From positions 31,997 to 95,996 of the forward strand of contig NZ_CAUEQY010000006.1 of assembly GCF_959020145.1 (NCBI RefSeq): a stretch of DNA of 64,000 nt. The letters are read 5' to 3'. The first letter of the stretch is position 1. The number at the start of each line of letters is the position of its first letter. The notes under the pieces are model-generated. The model worked only from the letters and a program-made list of their open reading frames with translations. It was not told the origin of the DNA and did no database searches. Below are positions 1 to 7,597 of the stretch, piece by piece. Both the position numbers and the translations under genes were made by a program. The stretch is from an uncultured Bifidobacterium sp. (GTDB taxonomy: Bacteria > Actinomycetota > Actinomycetes > Actinomycetales > Bifidobacteriaceae).

Positions 1-478
1 TCATCTGGGAGATTGGTCACCACGGGTTACCGATGTGCTCCGTCGCATCGACCATATGAACATCTTTTTGCTGATCGCCGGCACTTATACGCCCGTTTCC
101 TTCGCGCTCACGACATTCTGGCGTGATTCCATCATCGCGGGCATGTGGATCTGCACCACGGTGGCGCTCATCATCCATGTCATCTGGATCAGCGCGCCTC
201 GCTGGCTTTATGTTCTTGTCTATATTATTTTCGGCGTGTCCGGCGTCGCGTTCATGGGATTGTTCTGGATGTCCCCCTATGCCGGACCTACCGTGGTGAT
301 ACTGCTGTGTGCCGGCGGCGCCTGCTATATCGCCGGAGCCATCGTGTATGCGCTGCGCAAGCCCGACCCCTGGCCGAAGGTGTTCGGCTTCCATGAGATC
401 TTCCATACCGGAACCGTGGCGGGATACGCCTGCCACATGGTGGCCATCTACATGGTGATCGTGCAATTGTGGCCCTAA
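1..478 (+). CDS. Hemolysin III / PAQR-family membrane protein (5' truncated by window edge)
   Basis: The frame is open from base 2 and ends at the TAA at 476-478, so about 158 residues of the C-terminal part are visible and the start lies outside the window. The open sequence includes HLGDWSPRV followed by DHMNIFLLIAGTYTP, a conserved block of the HlyIII/YqfA family, and near the C-terminus FHEIFHTGTVAGYACHM, which carries the conserved histidines of the last helix. Five to six hydrophobic helices are visible. Members are integral membrane proteins of the PAQR superfamily with uncertain function; a few are reported as hemolytic. It converges on greA with a shared hairpin between them. Confidence 0.85.
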   Translation, partial: HLGDWSPRVTDVLRRIDHMNIFLLIAGTYTPVSFALTTFWRDSIIAGMWICTTVALIIHVIWISAPRWLYVLVYIIFGVSGVAFMGLFWMSPYAGPTVVILLCAGGACYIAGAIVYALRKPDPWPKVFGFHEIFHTGTVAGYACHMVAIYMVIVQLWP

Positions 479-512
479 GGCGTAATCAACCCCACATGGA
501 CAAAACAAAATA

Positions 513-554
513 AGCCCGTCCCCTCATCGTACGAATGCGATGGAGGAACGGGCT
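513..554. terminator. Bidirectional hairpin terminator between the hemolysin III gene and greA
   Basis: AGCCCGT at 513-519 pairs with ACGGGCT at 548-554, extended inside by CTCATCG/CGATGGAG with small mismatches. An A-rich stretch on the left gives a U-rich tail for greA transcripts, and T-rich sequence on the right serves the plus strand. Confidence 0.8.
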
Positions 555-575
555 GTTGTTTTCGTCACACGTATG

Positions 576-1055
576 TCAGGCGAGCGGCTTGGCTTCCTTG
601 ATGGTCACGGAAATCTCACGGCCGTTCGGAGCGGTATAGGTCACCGTATCTCCGGCATGAGCGCCATTGATGGCGGCGCCAATCGGCGATTCAGGACTGA
701 TGATGCTGTAATCCGTGGCGATGGACAGGTCTCGCGTGCCAAGCACGTACACCATTTCACGTCCGTTGACTTCAAGGGTCACTAGGGATCCGTCACCGAC
801 CTCACCGGCCTTGGGCGCAGTCAGAATCTTCGCATTGCGCAGTTTGACGGTCAGTTCGTCGATGCGTCCCTGATTCACGCGCTGCGCCTCACGGGCAGCC
901 TGATAGCCGCCGTTCTCACTCAAATCGCCTTCGGCACGCGCCGCGGAGACCTTGGACAGAATCTCGTCACGGTACTCGCCCTCACGCCAGGCGAGTTCTT
1001 CTTTCATCTTGTCGTACGCCTCCTGCGTCAGCAGGATCGTCTTTTCTTCGGCCAT
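576..1055 (-). CDS. greA: Transcription elongation factor GreA
   Basis: 159 residues, normal for GreA (about 158). The factor enters the secondary channel of RNA polymerase and stimulates cleavage of backtracked transcripts. The N-terminal half is the antiparallel coiled coil, with the tip sequence RAEGDLSENGGYQAAREAQ; D44 and E47 correspond to the acidic tip residues that hold the catalytic Mg. The C-terminal half (from about residue 84) is the FKBP-like domain with GSLVTLEVNG and SPIGAAINGAHAGDTV. The ATG at 1055 is preceded by AAGGAGG with a 5-nt spacer. It lies 38 nt after the FKBP gene on the same strand and probably shares its transcript. Confidence 0.97.
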   Translation of the reverse strand: MAEEKTILLTQEAYDKMKEELAWREGEYRDEILSKVSAARAEGDLSENGGYQAAREAQRVNQGRIDELTVKLRNAKILTAPKAGEVGDGSLVTLEVNGREMVYVLGTRDLSIATDYSIISPESPIGAAINGAHAGDTVTYTAPNGREISVTIKEAKPLA

Positions 1056-1093
1056 GTTATCCTCCTTGACCTTGGAAGAATGATACCCGTCAA

Positions 1094-1501
1094 TCAGCGG
1101 GTGGAGATGATGTCGATCACGAACACCAGCGTGTCCTCGCCGCCGATGCCGGCCTGCGGAACGCCACGGGAACCATAACCGTACTCCGGCGGAATGGACA
1201 CCACCAGGCGGGAACCGACGTTGTGTCCCGGAACGGTCTGATCCCAGCCCTTGATGACCTGTCCCACACCGATGCCGAACGTGGCCGGCTGGTGACGGTC
1301 GAAGCTGGAGTCGAACGGGGTGTCCTTGCCCCAGACCACACCATGGTAGTTGACGGTGACGGTGTCTCCACGGCGGACCATCGGGCCATTGCCTTCAAAG
1401 AGCTCCACGACCTTCAGGCCGGCGGGAGCGATCTCAGTCGGGAATTCGATGGTCGGCCGATCGCCGAATTCGGCATTGACAACAGGCATTTCAGATGCCA
1501 T
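1094..1501 (-). CDS. FKBP-type peptidyl-prolyl cis-trans isomerase
   Basis: 135 residues, a single FKBP domain. It catalyses cis-trans isomerisation of prolyl bonds and probably assists folding in the cytoplasm, because no signal peptide is visible. Diagnostic stretches are VTVNYHGVVWGKDTPFDSSF, VIKGWDQTVPG, IPPEYGYG and the closing LVFVIDIIS; the FD, VIKGW and YGYG residues line the proline-binding pocket in this family. The ATG at 1501 follows AAGGAGG at good spacing. It is upstream of greA in the same direction, and the two are likely co-transcribed. Confidence 0.95.
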   Translation of the reverse strand: MASEMPVVNAEFGDRPTIEFPTEIAPAGLKVVELFEGNGPMVRRGDTVTVNYHGVVWGKDTPFDSSFDRHQPATFGIGVGQVIKGWDQTVPGHNVGSRLVVSIPPEYGYGSRGVPQAGIGGEDTLVFVIDIISTR

Positions 1502-1553
1502 GGTGAACCTCCTTGAAAAAACACAGTGTCACCAAGATTAGCACCATCCATCG

Positions 1554-3014
1554 CTAGCATTCAACAACATTGACCGCAAGACCGCCTTTCGACGTCTCCT
1601 TGTACTTGGCCATCATGTCCTCGCCGGTGTCCTTCATGGTTTTGATGGCTTGGTCAAGACTCACGATATGCGTGCCGTCGCCCAGCATGGCCATACGGAC
1701 CGCGTTGATGGCGGTATTGGCCGCCATGGCGTTGCGTTCGATGCAGGGAATCTGCACCAGACCACCGACCGGATCGCAGGTCAGTCCCAGATTGTGCTCG
1801 ATACCGATTTCCGCGGCATTCTCCACTTGGTGAGGCGTGCCGCCCATCACGGCGCACAGCCCCGCCGCGGCCATGGAACAGGCTGTGCCGACCTCGCCTT
1901 GACATCCGACTTCGGCACCGGAAATGGACGCGTTGCGTTTGAACAAGTATCCAATCGCCCCTGCGGTCAGCAGGAACGTCACCACACCATCCTCATCCGC
2001 ATGATCCACGAAATGCCAATAATAGTGGAGCACCGCCGGAATGACGCCAGCCGCACCGTTGGTAGGCGCGGTGACGATGCGTCCGCCTGCCGCGTTCTCC
2101 TCGGAAACCGCCAATGCGAACAGGTCGACCCATGCGGCGTCCGATGATTCGAGTACGGCGTCGGAGCGCCTGCCGTCCCGTTTGAGCACGTCGCTGTTGG
2201 ATGCGAGCCTTGCATACATTTTTGGCGCCCTGCGGGGCACGTCAAGGCCGCCAGGCAGAACGGTTTGGTTGGTATTGCAACCGTGCTGCACGCAGCGGCG
2301 CATCACATGCCATACAGTGTCCAAATCGCTGCGCACCTGCACGGCGGACCGCATGGCCGTCTCATTGGCCCACACCACATCGGCCACACTCATGTGACGT
2401 TCATCGCACAGCGAGATCAGTTCGTCGCATGTGGTGAACGGATAGGGCATGTCCATATCGATATCGGTTGAGGAATCGTCGGTCTGATCGGCGAAGGCCG
2501 TTCCCGCAGGGGGTTTCTCATGGATGCCGATCATCAGGTCGTCGGCGTCGCCTTGTCTGACGAATCCACCGCCAATGGAATACCAGACCTGTTCGTCGAT
2601 GAGATTGTTCTGCCGGTCGAAGGCTTGGAATCGTATGCCGTTGGGATGGGCCGCCATGCGGTGCCATACATCCATCACCACATCGCGTCCGTAATCGAAA
2701 TCGATGCGATGCGTGCCGTTGAGCATCAGCTCGCCGCCTGCCTCGCATTCCATACGGATATTGCTCATGTGATCGGTATCGACGGTTTTCGGTACGTTGC
2801 CTTCCAAGCCCGCCACCGTGGCGCGATCGGTACCGTGCCCAAGACCGGTCAGGGCGAGCGAACCATACAGTACCGTTCGCACGCGGCCGACCCGGTTCAG
2901 TATGCCGTCACGTTCAAGGGAGGCAGCGAATCTGCTGGCCGCGACCATCGGCCCTACGGTGTGCGACGAGCTGGGGCCGACGCCGATGGTGAACATCTCC
3001 AGAATGCTGAACAT
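1554..3014 (-). CDS. sdaA: L-serine ammonia-lyase, iron-sulfur dependent, single chain
   Basis: 486 residues with the beta and alpha domains fused, as in type II bacterial L-serine dehydratases. It deaminates L-serine to pyruvate and ammonia using a [4Fe-4S] cluster. The N-terminus has the typical FTIGVGPSSSHTVGPMVAA. Cluster cysteines are visible in GAEVGCQGEVGTACSMAA and LTCDPVGGLVQIPCIERNAM. The chain ends in VEC, matching the C-terminal cysteine that plugs the active site as a fourth cluster ligand in characterised members. An integral membrane protein gene lies 33 nt upstream on the same strand and may be co-transcribed. Confidence 0.95.
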   Translation of the reverse strand: MFSILEMFTIGVGPSSSHTVGPMVAASRFAASLERDGILNRVGRVRTVLYGSLALTGLGHGTDRATVAGLEGNVPKTVDTDHMSNIRMECEAGGELMLNGTHRIDFDYGRDVVMDVWHRMAAHPNGIRFQAFDRQNNLIDEQVWYSIGGGFVRQGDADDLMIGIHEKPPAGTAFADQTDDSSTDIDMDMPYPFTTCDELISLCDERHMSVADVVWANETAMRSAVQVRSDLDTVWHVMRRCVQHGCNTNQTVLPGGLDVPRRAPKMYARLASNSDVLKRDGRRSDAVLESSDAAWVDLFALAVSEENAAGGRIVTAPTNGAAGVIPAVLHYYWHFVDHADEDGVVTFLLTAGAIGYLFKRNASISGAEVGCQGEVGTACSMAAAGLCAVMGGTPHQVENAAEIGIEHNLGLTCDPVGGLVQIPCIERNAMAANTAINAVRMAMLGDGTHIVSLDQAIKTMKDTGEDMMAKYKETSKGGLAVNVVEC

Positions 3015-3047
3015 GTATATTGCGCTCTCTTTTCCGCGTCTTCGCCG

Positions 3048-3623
3048 TCACGCCACGTAAAGCACGCTGAACATGCGAATCATGATGAGTAGGCCGATGA
3101 TGGCAATGACGATTTCCGCGATAAGCAGAATTATCGCAACGATTTTGCGATTGCCGAGTTTGACGTCGAGCAGTTTTGCGAAAAGGAAAGCGACGAAGCC
3201 CAAGGCTGCTCCGTTCAGCGCGATCGCGCCGACCTGGCCGTTGGTAAGAACGCTTTCCCCGACTTTGGCGAGTATCGAATTGATGGTGGCGGTGAACACC
3301 AGCAGGCTCCATACGCCGTATCCAATCAATCCTACCGCCGCATAGCCGAACGGGCGGAATCGTTCCTTGAGTTTGAAAGTGAACGATTCGGCGCACCACA
3401 ACAATGCGAAGCCCACAACGAAGGTGAACGCCACGGCAAGGAATGCGGCTTCCAATGCCCACGGAACGAGTGCCAACGAATGGTCCATCAAGGTAAAGTA
3501 CAGCGGAGAACATGCGATTTCGCCGATAGCGAGCACGCCGGCAACGATAATCACCTGCGCAAGCATCAGGGGGATTTCAGTGGCGGGCTGTTCGATTACA
3601 GGCTTGATGTCTTTCGAAGTCAT
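3048..3623 (-). CDS. Integral membrane protein of unknown function (five TM helices)
   Basis: 191 residues with about five hydrophobic helices (roughly residues 18-38, 55-76, 93-113, 130-150 and 162-187) and a short polar N-terminus, so it is an inner-membrane protein. I do not recognise a characterised family. There is no clear substrate motif. The gene ends 33 nt before the serine ammonia-lyase start on the same strand, so co-transcription is plausible and a link to serine or other amino-acid handling is possible, but nothing in the sequence proves it. The ribosome-binding site in front of the ATG at 3623 is weak. Confidence 0.7.
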   Translation of the reverse strand: MTSKDIKPVIEQPATEIPLMLAQVIIVAGVLAIGEIACSPLYFTLMDHSLALVPWALEAAFLAVAFTFVVGFALLWCAESFTFKLKERFRPFGYAAVGLIGYGVWSLLVFTATINSILAKVGESVLTNGQVGAIALNGAALGFVAFLFAKLLDVKLGNRKIVAIILLIAEIVIAIIGLLIMIRMFSVLYVA

Positions 3624-3804
3624 GCGTCATCCGTTTCAGTCGGTGTCATACGGTTTGTAATGTCCGACAGTGTACCTACGGAATGTTTCGGGAACGATAT
3701 GCCACATTTTGCCTACACATTGCCCACATTTTTCCATAACCCACCGTGGAAAAGGGTTGAATCGCAGTGAATCGCGATGATGCCAAAACCGTTGGAGAAT
3801 AAAG

Positions 3805-3830
3805 GAAAACCGCCATCTCTGGCGGTTTCC
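3805..3830 (-). terminator. Terminator after tRNA-Leu
   Basis: AAACCGCCA (3807-3815) pairs with TGGCGGTTT (3820-3828). On the minus strand it starts 5 bases after the tRNA 3' end and is followed by CCTTTATT. Confidence 0.75.
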
Positions 3831-3835
3831 AAAAG

Positions 3836-3915
3836 TGCCTCCAGCGGGACTCGAACCCGCAATCCGAAGAGGTCGATTTTAAGTCGACTGCGTATACCGA
3901 TTTCGCCATGGAGGC
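3836..3915 (-). tRNA. tRNA-Leu (anticodon TAA)
   Basis: On the minus strand the acceptor GCCTCCA pairs with TGGAGGC, followed by discriminator A. The anticodon stem GTCGA/TCGAC encloses the loop with TAA, which reads UUA leucine codons. The T-arm has GGTTCGAGTCC. The long variable arm expected of a class II leucine tRNA is present. CCA is not encoded. A good promoter lies about 40 bases upstream and a hairpin terminator follows directly. Confidence 0.95.
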
Positions 3916-3951
3916 TTTGCGCCGGCCAGAAGAAAAAGCCGACGCCAAGCT

Positions 3952-3980
3952 ATTATGCCACGTCAGCGCGCAGCAAGCAA
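3952..3980 (-). promoter_or_regulatory. Sigma70-type promoter of tRNA-Leu
   Basis: On the minus strand TTGCTT (3980-3975) is followed after 17 bases by CATAAT (3957-3952). The -35 lies inside the last codons of the Ppx/GppA gene, so the tRNA has its own promoter. The predicted start is about 30 bases before the mature 5' end. Confidence 0.6.
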
Positions 3981-4958
3981 TCTCTTGCCGTAATCCAGCA
4001 CGATGCCGTCCAACAGACCATGCTCGCTGGCCATGAAGGAGTCGATGCGCTGGCCATGATCCTCATATGCGGCTTCAGACACCTTGGCAAGCACACGGTT
4101 CCACACCAATGCGCCGCCGCCGACCACATCGACGCGTCCGGGATGAATAGTCTTGTAGGTCAGACGCTCCTCACGAGGCATGTGCAGGAACCGGTTGTCA
4201 ACGGCATAGGCATCTTCCAGCGTGCAGCGTGCGCCGTCCACGGCGGTGTGGTCGTATTCCGTCAATCCCATAGCCAATGCGGTCATGGTGGTGACCGTTC
4301 CGGACACGCCGATGATGGTGTGGGTCTTGCCGGCGGGAACGGTCTTGAACGCCTCGTCGATATGCGCGTCGATATCCGCGACCGCCTCGGCGATCTGTCC
4401 CTCGGTCGGCGGGTCGTTTTTCAGATGACGCTCCGTCATACGGACAGACCCGATATTCATGGAGAACGCGGCCTGCACCTGCGTGCTCGGATGGGTGACG
4501 CCGTCGCCTCCCAGCACCAGTTCGGTGGAACCTCCGCCCAAATCGACCACCAGATAGGGGGCCTCAACCTCGCGATGGACGATGCTGGTGGCACCGAGGA
4601 AGCTTAAATCCGCTTCCTCCGTGCCTGGAATGACTTCGGGACGCACGCCCAAGATCTTCTCGATGTTGTCTTCGAATTCCTCACGGTTCTCGGCATCACG
4701 GGTGGCCGATGTGGCCACGAAGCGGATGCCGTCCACGGGATGTTCGGCAAGCACGCCGGCGAATTCTCGGGCGGCCTCATAGGCGCGCGCCAACGCCTCG
4801 TCGGCGAAGCGATGGGTTTTGTCCACGTCCTGACCGAGACGAATCACCCGCAGGATGCGCGGAACGATGTCTTCCACACCGTCCTCGCTCACACGCGAGA
4901 CTTTCAGACGAATCGAATTCGTGCCGCAATCAATACCGGCAACGGTTACCGACTTCAT
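3963..4958 (-). CDS. Ppx/GppA-family phosphatase
   Basis: 331 residues from the ATG at 4958; this start is preferred over the GTG at 4967 because AAGG lies 8 nt upstream. Enzymes of this family hydrolyse polyphosphate or the guanosine pentaphosphate alarmone. It has the ASKHA-fold phosphate loops: AGIDCGTNSIRL at the N-terminus and VVDLGGGSTELVLG near residue 140. The length matches the short actinobacterial Ppx form that lacks the C-terminal HD domain. It starts 12 nt after the DUF501 stop, which itself abuts the FtsB-like gene, so the three form a tight operon. Choice between Ppx and GppA activity cannot be made from sequence alone. Confidence 0.9.
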   Translation of the reverse strand: MKSVTVAGIDCGTNSIRLKVSRVSEDGVEDIVPRILRVIRLGQDVDKTHRFADEALARAYEAAREFAGVLAEHPVDGIRFVATSATRDAENREEFEDNIEKILGVRPEVIPGTEEADLSFLGATSIVHREVEAPYLVVDLGGGSTELVLGGDGVTHPSTQVQAAFSMNIGSVRMTERHLKNDPPTEGQIAEAVADIDAHIDEAFKTVPAGKTHTIIGVSGTVTTMTALAMGLTEYDHTAVDGARCTLEDAYAVDNRFLHMPREERLTYKTIHPGRVDVVGGGALVWNRVLAKVSEAAYEDHGQRIDSFMASEHGLLDGIVLDYGKRLLAAR

Positions 4959-4970
4959 TACTCCCACCTT

Positions 4971-5543
4971 CTACTCTTCGTTTTCCACTGCGCAACGGCA
5001 TACGGCCGGATCGAACTCATGTTTGATGGCGGACAGGGCCATATCACCGATGGGGTTGGCGCCCTCACCCATCACCAGCGTCTGGGCCAACAACGCGTGC
5101 AGGCATTTGACACGCACCGGCATGCCGCCGGCACTGGTGCCTTCGATGTGTTCCTCGCTGTCTTCCAAGGCCAAAGCGATTTCATGGCGGAACGCGAGGT
5201 ACAGTTCGTGGGCACGTTCGTATCCGGCACGCAGATCCTCGTTTTCGGCCAGCATATCGTTGTATTCCTTCATCTTGCCTTCGGCTTCGATGTGGGAGAT
5301 GGCCTTCACCGCTTCGGGCCCGGTCAGATAGCAGGTCGTCGGGAACGGGACACCGCCTGGAAGCAACGGCCGGGTGACCACAGCCAAAGGCCGGCCGCAT
5401 ACGCAACGGGCTCCGACGGCGACCATGCCGCGCGGGTAACGTCCAAGCTGACGCTCCACCACGGCGATATCATGTTCGGTGGCGGGTTGGGCAAGCACTT
5501 TGTCCGCCAAACCCTTGGCCTGTTCGATAATCGTCATGTCCAT
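4971..5543 (-). CDS. DUF501-family protein
   Basis: 190 residues from the ATG at 5543. A second ATG at 5537 is equally possible; AGGAG sits 4 nt before the first and 10 nt before the second. DUF501 is a common actinobacterial family of unknown function found between the septation initiator and Ppx/GppA. Visible features are RYPRGMVAVGARCVCGRPL with a Cys pair, PFPTTCYLTGPEAVKAISHIEAEG, and a C-terminal CRCAV, which suggests metal binding by several cysteines. The stop codon of the FtsB-like gene ends one base before this ATG, which indicates translational coupling. No enzymatic role is established. Confidence 0.85.
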   Translation of the reverse strand: MDMTIIEQAKGLADKVLAQPATEHDIAVVERQLGRYPRGMVAVGARCVCGRPLAVVTRPLLPGGVPFPTTCYLTGPEAVKAISHIEAEGKMKEYNDMLAENEDLRAGYERAHELYLAFRHEIALALEDSEEHIEGTSAGGMPVRVKCLHALLAQTLVMGEGANPIGDMALSAIKHEFDPAVCRCAVENEE

Positions 5544-5544
5544 G

Positions 5545-6093
5545 TCACTCCTGTCCGTCTTCCGACGGCTGCTGACCGTCCTGTTGCGATTGGCCAGTCT
5601 GTTGTTGACTGTCCTGTTTGTCTTCTTCGCCGGCATGCTGCGACTGTTTCGTCGAGTCGGCCTTCACGGGATCCGACCGATCCGCCTGCTTGAAGGAATA
5701 TGCAAGTTCCTTATACCACGGCAGGGCGGTTTTCGGTGATTCGTCGTATGTCGTCCCTTTTTTCGGCTCGCTCTTGCCGGTCACCGCTTCGGGATGCTCG
5801 ACACGAATCGCCTGTTCGCCGGGGAAGACGAATCCCAAACGATCCCTGGCCTGGGCGGTGACATACGCCTTGTCATCCCATCTTGCGATATCGTTCTCCA
5901 GCTCGCGTTTCTGCGCGACCAACGCCGCTTCCTGTTTTTTCAGTCCGTTAAGCTCTGCCAGATTCAACGCATAGGTATGGAATGTCGATGCCAACTGGAT
6001 GGTTCCCAAAGCCACGATGAACAATGCCACGAAGAACGCGACCGGGCCGGCGCCGCCGCGTTGTGATGGTTTTTTTCGTGCCTTCGAACTCAT
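5545..6093 (-). CDS. FtsB/DivIC-like septum formation initiator
   Basis: 182 residues. A short basic cytoplasmic N-terminus is followed by one transmembrane helix (about residues 17-40, PVAFFVALFIVALGTIQLAS) and a coiled coil (NGLKKQEAALVAQKRELENDIARW), ending the conserved domain at RDRLGFVFPGEQAIRV. This layout is that of the bitopic divisome proteins FtsB/DivIC, which bridge FtsQ and FtsL at the septum. The last 60 residues are an unstructured Gln/Asp/Lys-rich tail. It is co-directional with and adjacent to DUF501, as in other actinobacteria; enolase lies upstream but is separated by a terminator. Confidence 0.88.
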   Translation of the reverse strand: MSSKARKKPSQRGGAGPVAFFVALFIVALGTIQLASTFHTYALNLAELNGLKKQEAALVAQKRELENDIARWDDKAYVTAQARDRLGFVFPGEQAIRVEHPEAVTGKSEPKKGTTYDESPKTALPWYKELAYSFKQADRSDPVKADSTKQSQHAGEEDKQDSQQQTGQSQQDGQQPSEDGQE

Positions 6094-6101
6094 AGCAACG
6101 A

Positions 6102-6141
6102 AAATACCCGTCGCGTTCGACTTGGAACACGACGGGTATTT
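6102..6141 (-). terminator. Terminator of enolase
   Basis: AAATACCCGTCG (6102-6113) pairs with CGACGGGTATTT (6130-6141), and GTTC/GAAC extends the stem inward. On the minus strand the hairpin ends in TTTT. Confidence 0.8.
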
Positions 6142-6175
6142 CTATGTCAACGCATTCATGATGCGCTGGCTACGC

Positions 6176-7474
6176 TCACTCAGCGATGTACTTCTTGCAG
6201 GCCTTGAAAGCGCTGTAGCCGGCGTACTGAGCGGTGGAGCCGAGCTCCTCCTCAATCTCGAGCAGGCGGTTGTACTTGGCGATACGCTCGCCACGAGCCG
6301 GGGCACCGGTCTTGATCTGGCCGGTGTTCTTTGCCACAGCCAGGTCGGAGATGGTGGTGTCCGGGGTCTCGCCGGAGCGGTGGGAAACCATGGAGGTGAA
6401 GCCGTTCTTGGTGGCCAGCTCGATGGCGTCGAGGGTCTCGGTGACGGTACCGATCTGGTTCAGCTTGACCAGCAGGGAGTTGGCGGCGCCGAGCTCGATG
6501 CCCTTGGCCAGACGTGCCGGGTTGGTGACCAGCAGGTCGTCGCCGACGAACTGCAGGCGATCGCCGAGCTTGGCGGTGATGGCCGCCCAGTCGTCCCAGC
6601 CTTCTTCCTGGAACGGATCCTCGATGGAGACGATCGGGTACTCGTTGATGAGGTTCTCGTAGAAGTCGAGCATGTAGCCGGCCTCACGGTCGTCGCCTTC
6701 GAAGTGGTACTTGCCGGTCTCCTTGTTGTAGAACTCGGAGGAAGCCACGTCGAGGGAGATGCCAATCTGCTTGCCCGGCTCGTAGCCGGCGGCGGAGATG
6801 GCGTCCATGATGTAGTTCAGGGAGTCCTTGTTGGACTTCATCTTCGGAGCGAAGCCGCCCTCGTCGCCGAGGCCGGTGTTCAGGCCCTGCTTCTTCAGGA
6901 CGTTCTTCAGGGTGTGGTAGACCTCGACGCCAGCCTGCAGAGCCTCGCTGTAGGTGTTGAAGCCGTACGGGGAGATCATGTACTCCTGGATGTCGGTGGC
7001 GAAGTCAGCGTGGGCGCCACCGTTCATGATGTTCATGTTCGGGACCGGCAGGATGTGGCCGTTGGTGCCGCCGATGTAGCGGTACAGCGGCTGATCCGCG
7101 GACTCGGCGGAAGCGTACAGAGCGGCCAGGGACACGCCGAGGATGGCGTTGGCGCCCAGACGGCCCTTGTTCGGGGTGCCGTCGAGCTCGATCATGGTCT
7201 CATCGAGAGCGCGCTGATCGGAAGCGTCCATGCCGATGACCTTCGGAGCGATCTCCTCGTTCACGGCCTTGACGGCGTTGAGCACACCCTTGCCCTGGTA
7301 AACGGACTTGTCGCCATCGCGACGCTCCCAAGCCTCGGCTTCACCGGTGGAAGCACCGGACGGAACGAGGCCCAGGCCCTGAGCACCGTCATCGGTGTCA
7401 AGAACGACCTCGACGGTCGGGTTGCCGCGGGAATCGAGAATCTGACGCGCGTAAACGCTTTCAATTACTGCCAC
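6176..7474 (-). CDS. eno: Enolase
   Basis: 432 residues, standard length. It converts 2-phosphoglycerate to phosphoenolpyruvate in lower glycolysis and the bifid shunt. Recognised blocks include ARQILDSRGNPTVEVVL, the metal ligands in ISLDVASSEF, VSIEDPFQEEGWDDW and FVGDDLLVTNP, the catalytic lysine in SLLVKLNQIGTVTET and SHRSGETPDTTISDLAV. Translation starts at a GTG (7474) with AAGGAG 5 nt upstream, and a promoter is visible at 7515-7544. In bifidobacteria enolase is also reported as a surface plasminogen receptor; the sequence has no signal peptide. It is downstream of mfd on the same strand but has its own promoter. Confidence 0.98.
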   Translation of the reverse strand: MAVIESVYARQILDSRGNPTVEVVLDTDDGAQGLGLVPSGASTGEAEAWERRDGDKSVYQGKGVLNAVKAVNEEIAPKVIGMDASDQRALDETMIELDGTPNKGRLGANAILGVSLAALYASAESADQPLYRYIGGTNGHILPVPNMNIMNGGAHADFATDIQEYMISPYGFNTYSEALQAGVEVYHTLKNVLKKQGLNTGLGDEGGFAPKMKSNKDSLNYIMDAISAAGYEPGKQIGISLDVASSEFYNKETGKYHFEGDDREAGYMLDFYENLINEYPIVSIEDPFQEEGWDDWAAITAKLGDRLQFVGDDLLVTNPARLAKGIELGAANSLLVKLNQIGTVTETLDAIELATKNGFTSMVSHRSGETPDTTISDLAVAKNTGQIKTGAPARGERIAKYNRLLEIEEELGSTAQYAGYSAFKACKKYIAE

Positions 7475-7514
7475 AACTACTCCTTATAAACGTTAGGTTG
7501 TGATGACAATGCCA

Positions 7515-7544
7515 AGAATAGTGCGATTTATGGACGTATGCCAA
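7515..7544 (-). promoter_or_regulatory. Candidate promoter of enolase
   Basis: On the minus strand TTGGCA (7544-7539), an 18-base spacer and TATTCT (7520-7515) lie about 40 bases before the GTG start. This fits independent, strong expression of eno. Confidence 0.5.
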
Positions 7545-7597
7545 ACTTTGCCCGCATGTTCCATGTGAACGCTCACACTCTTTTTTGCATCCCATTG

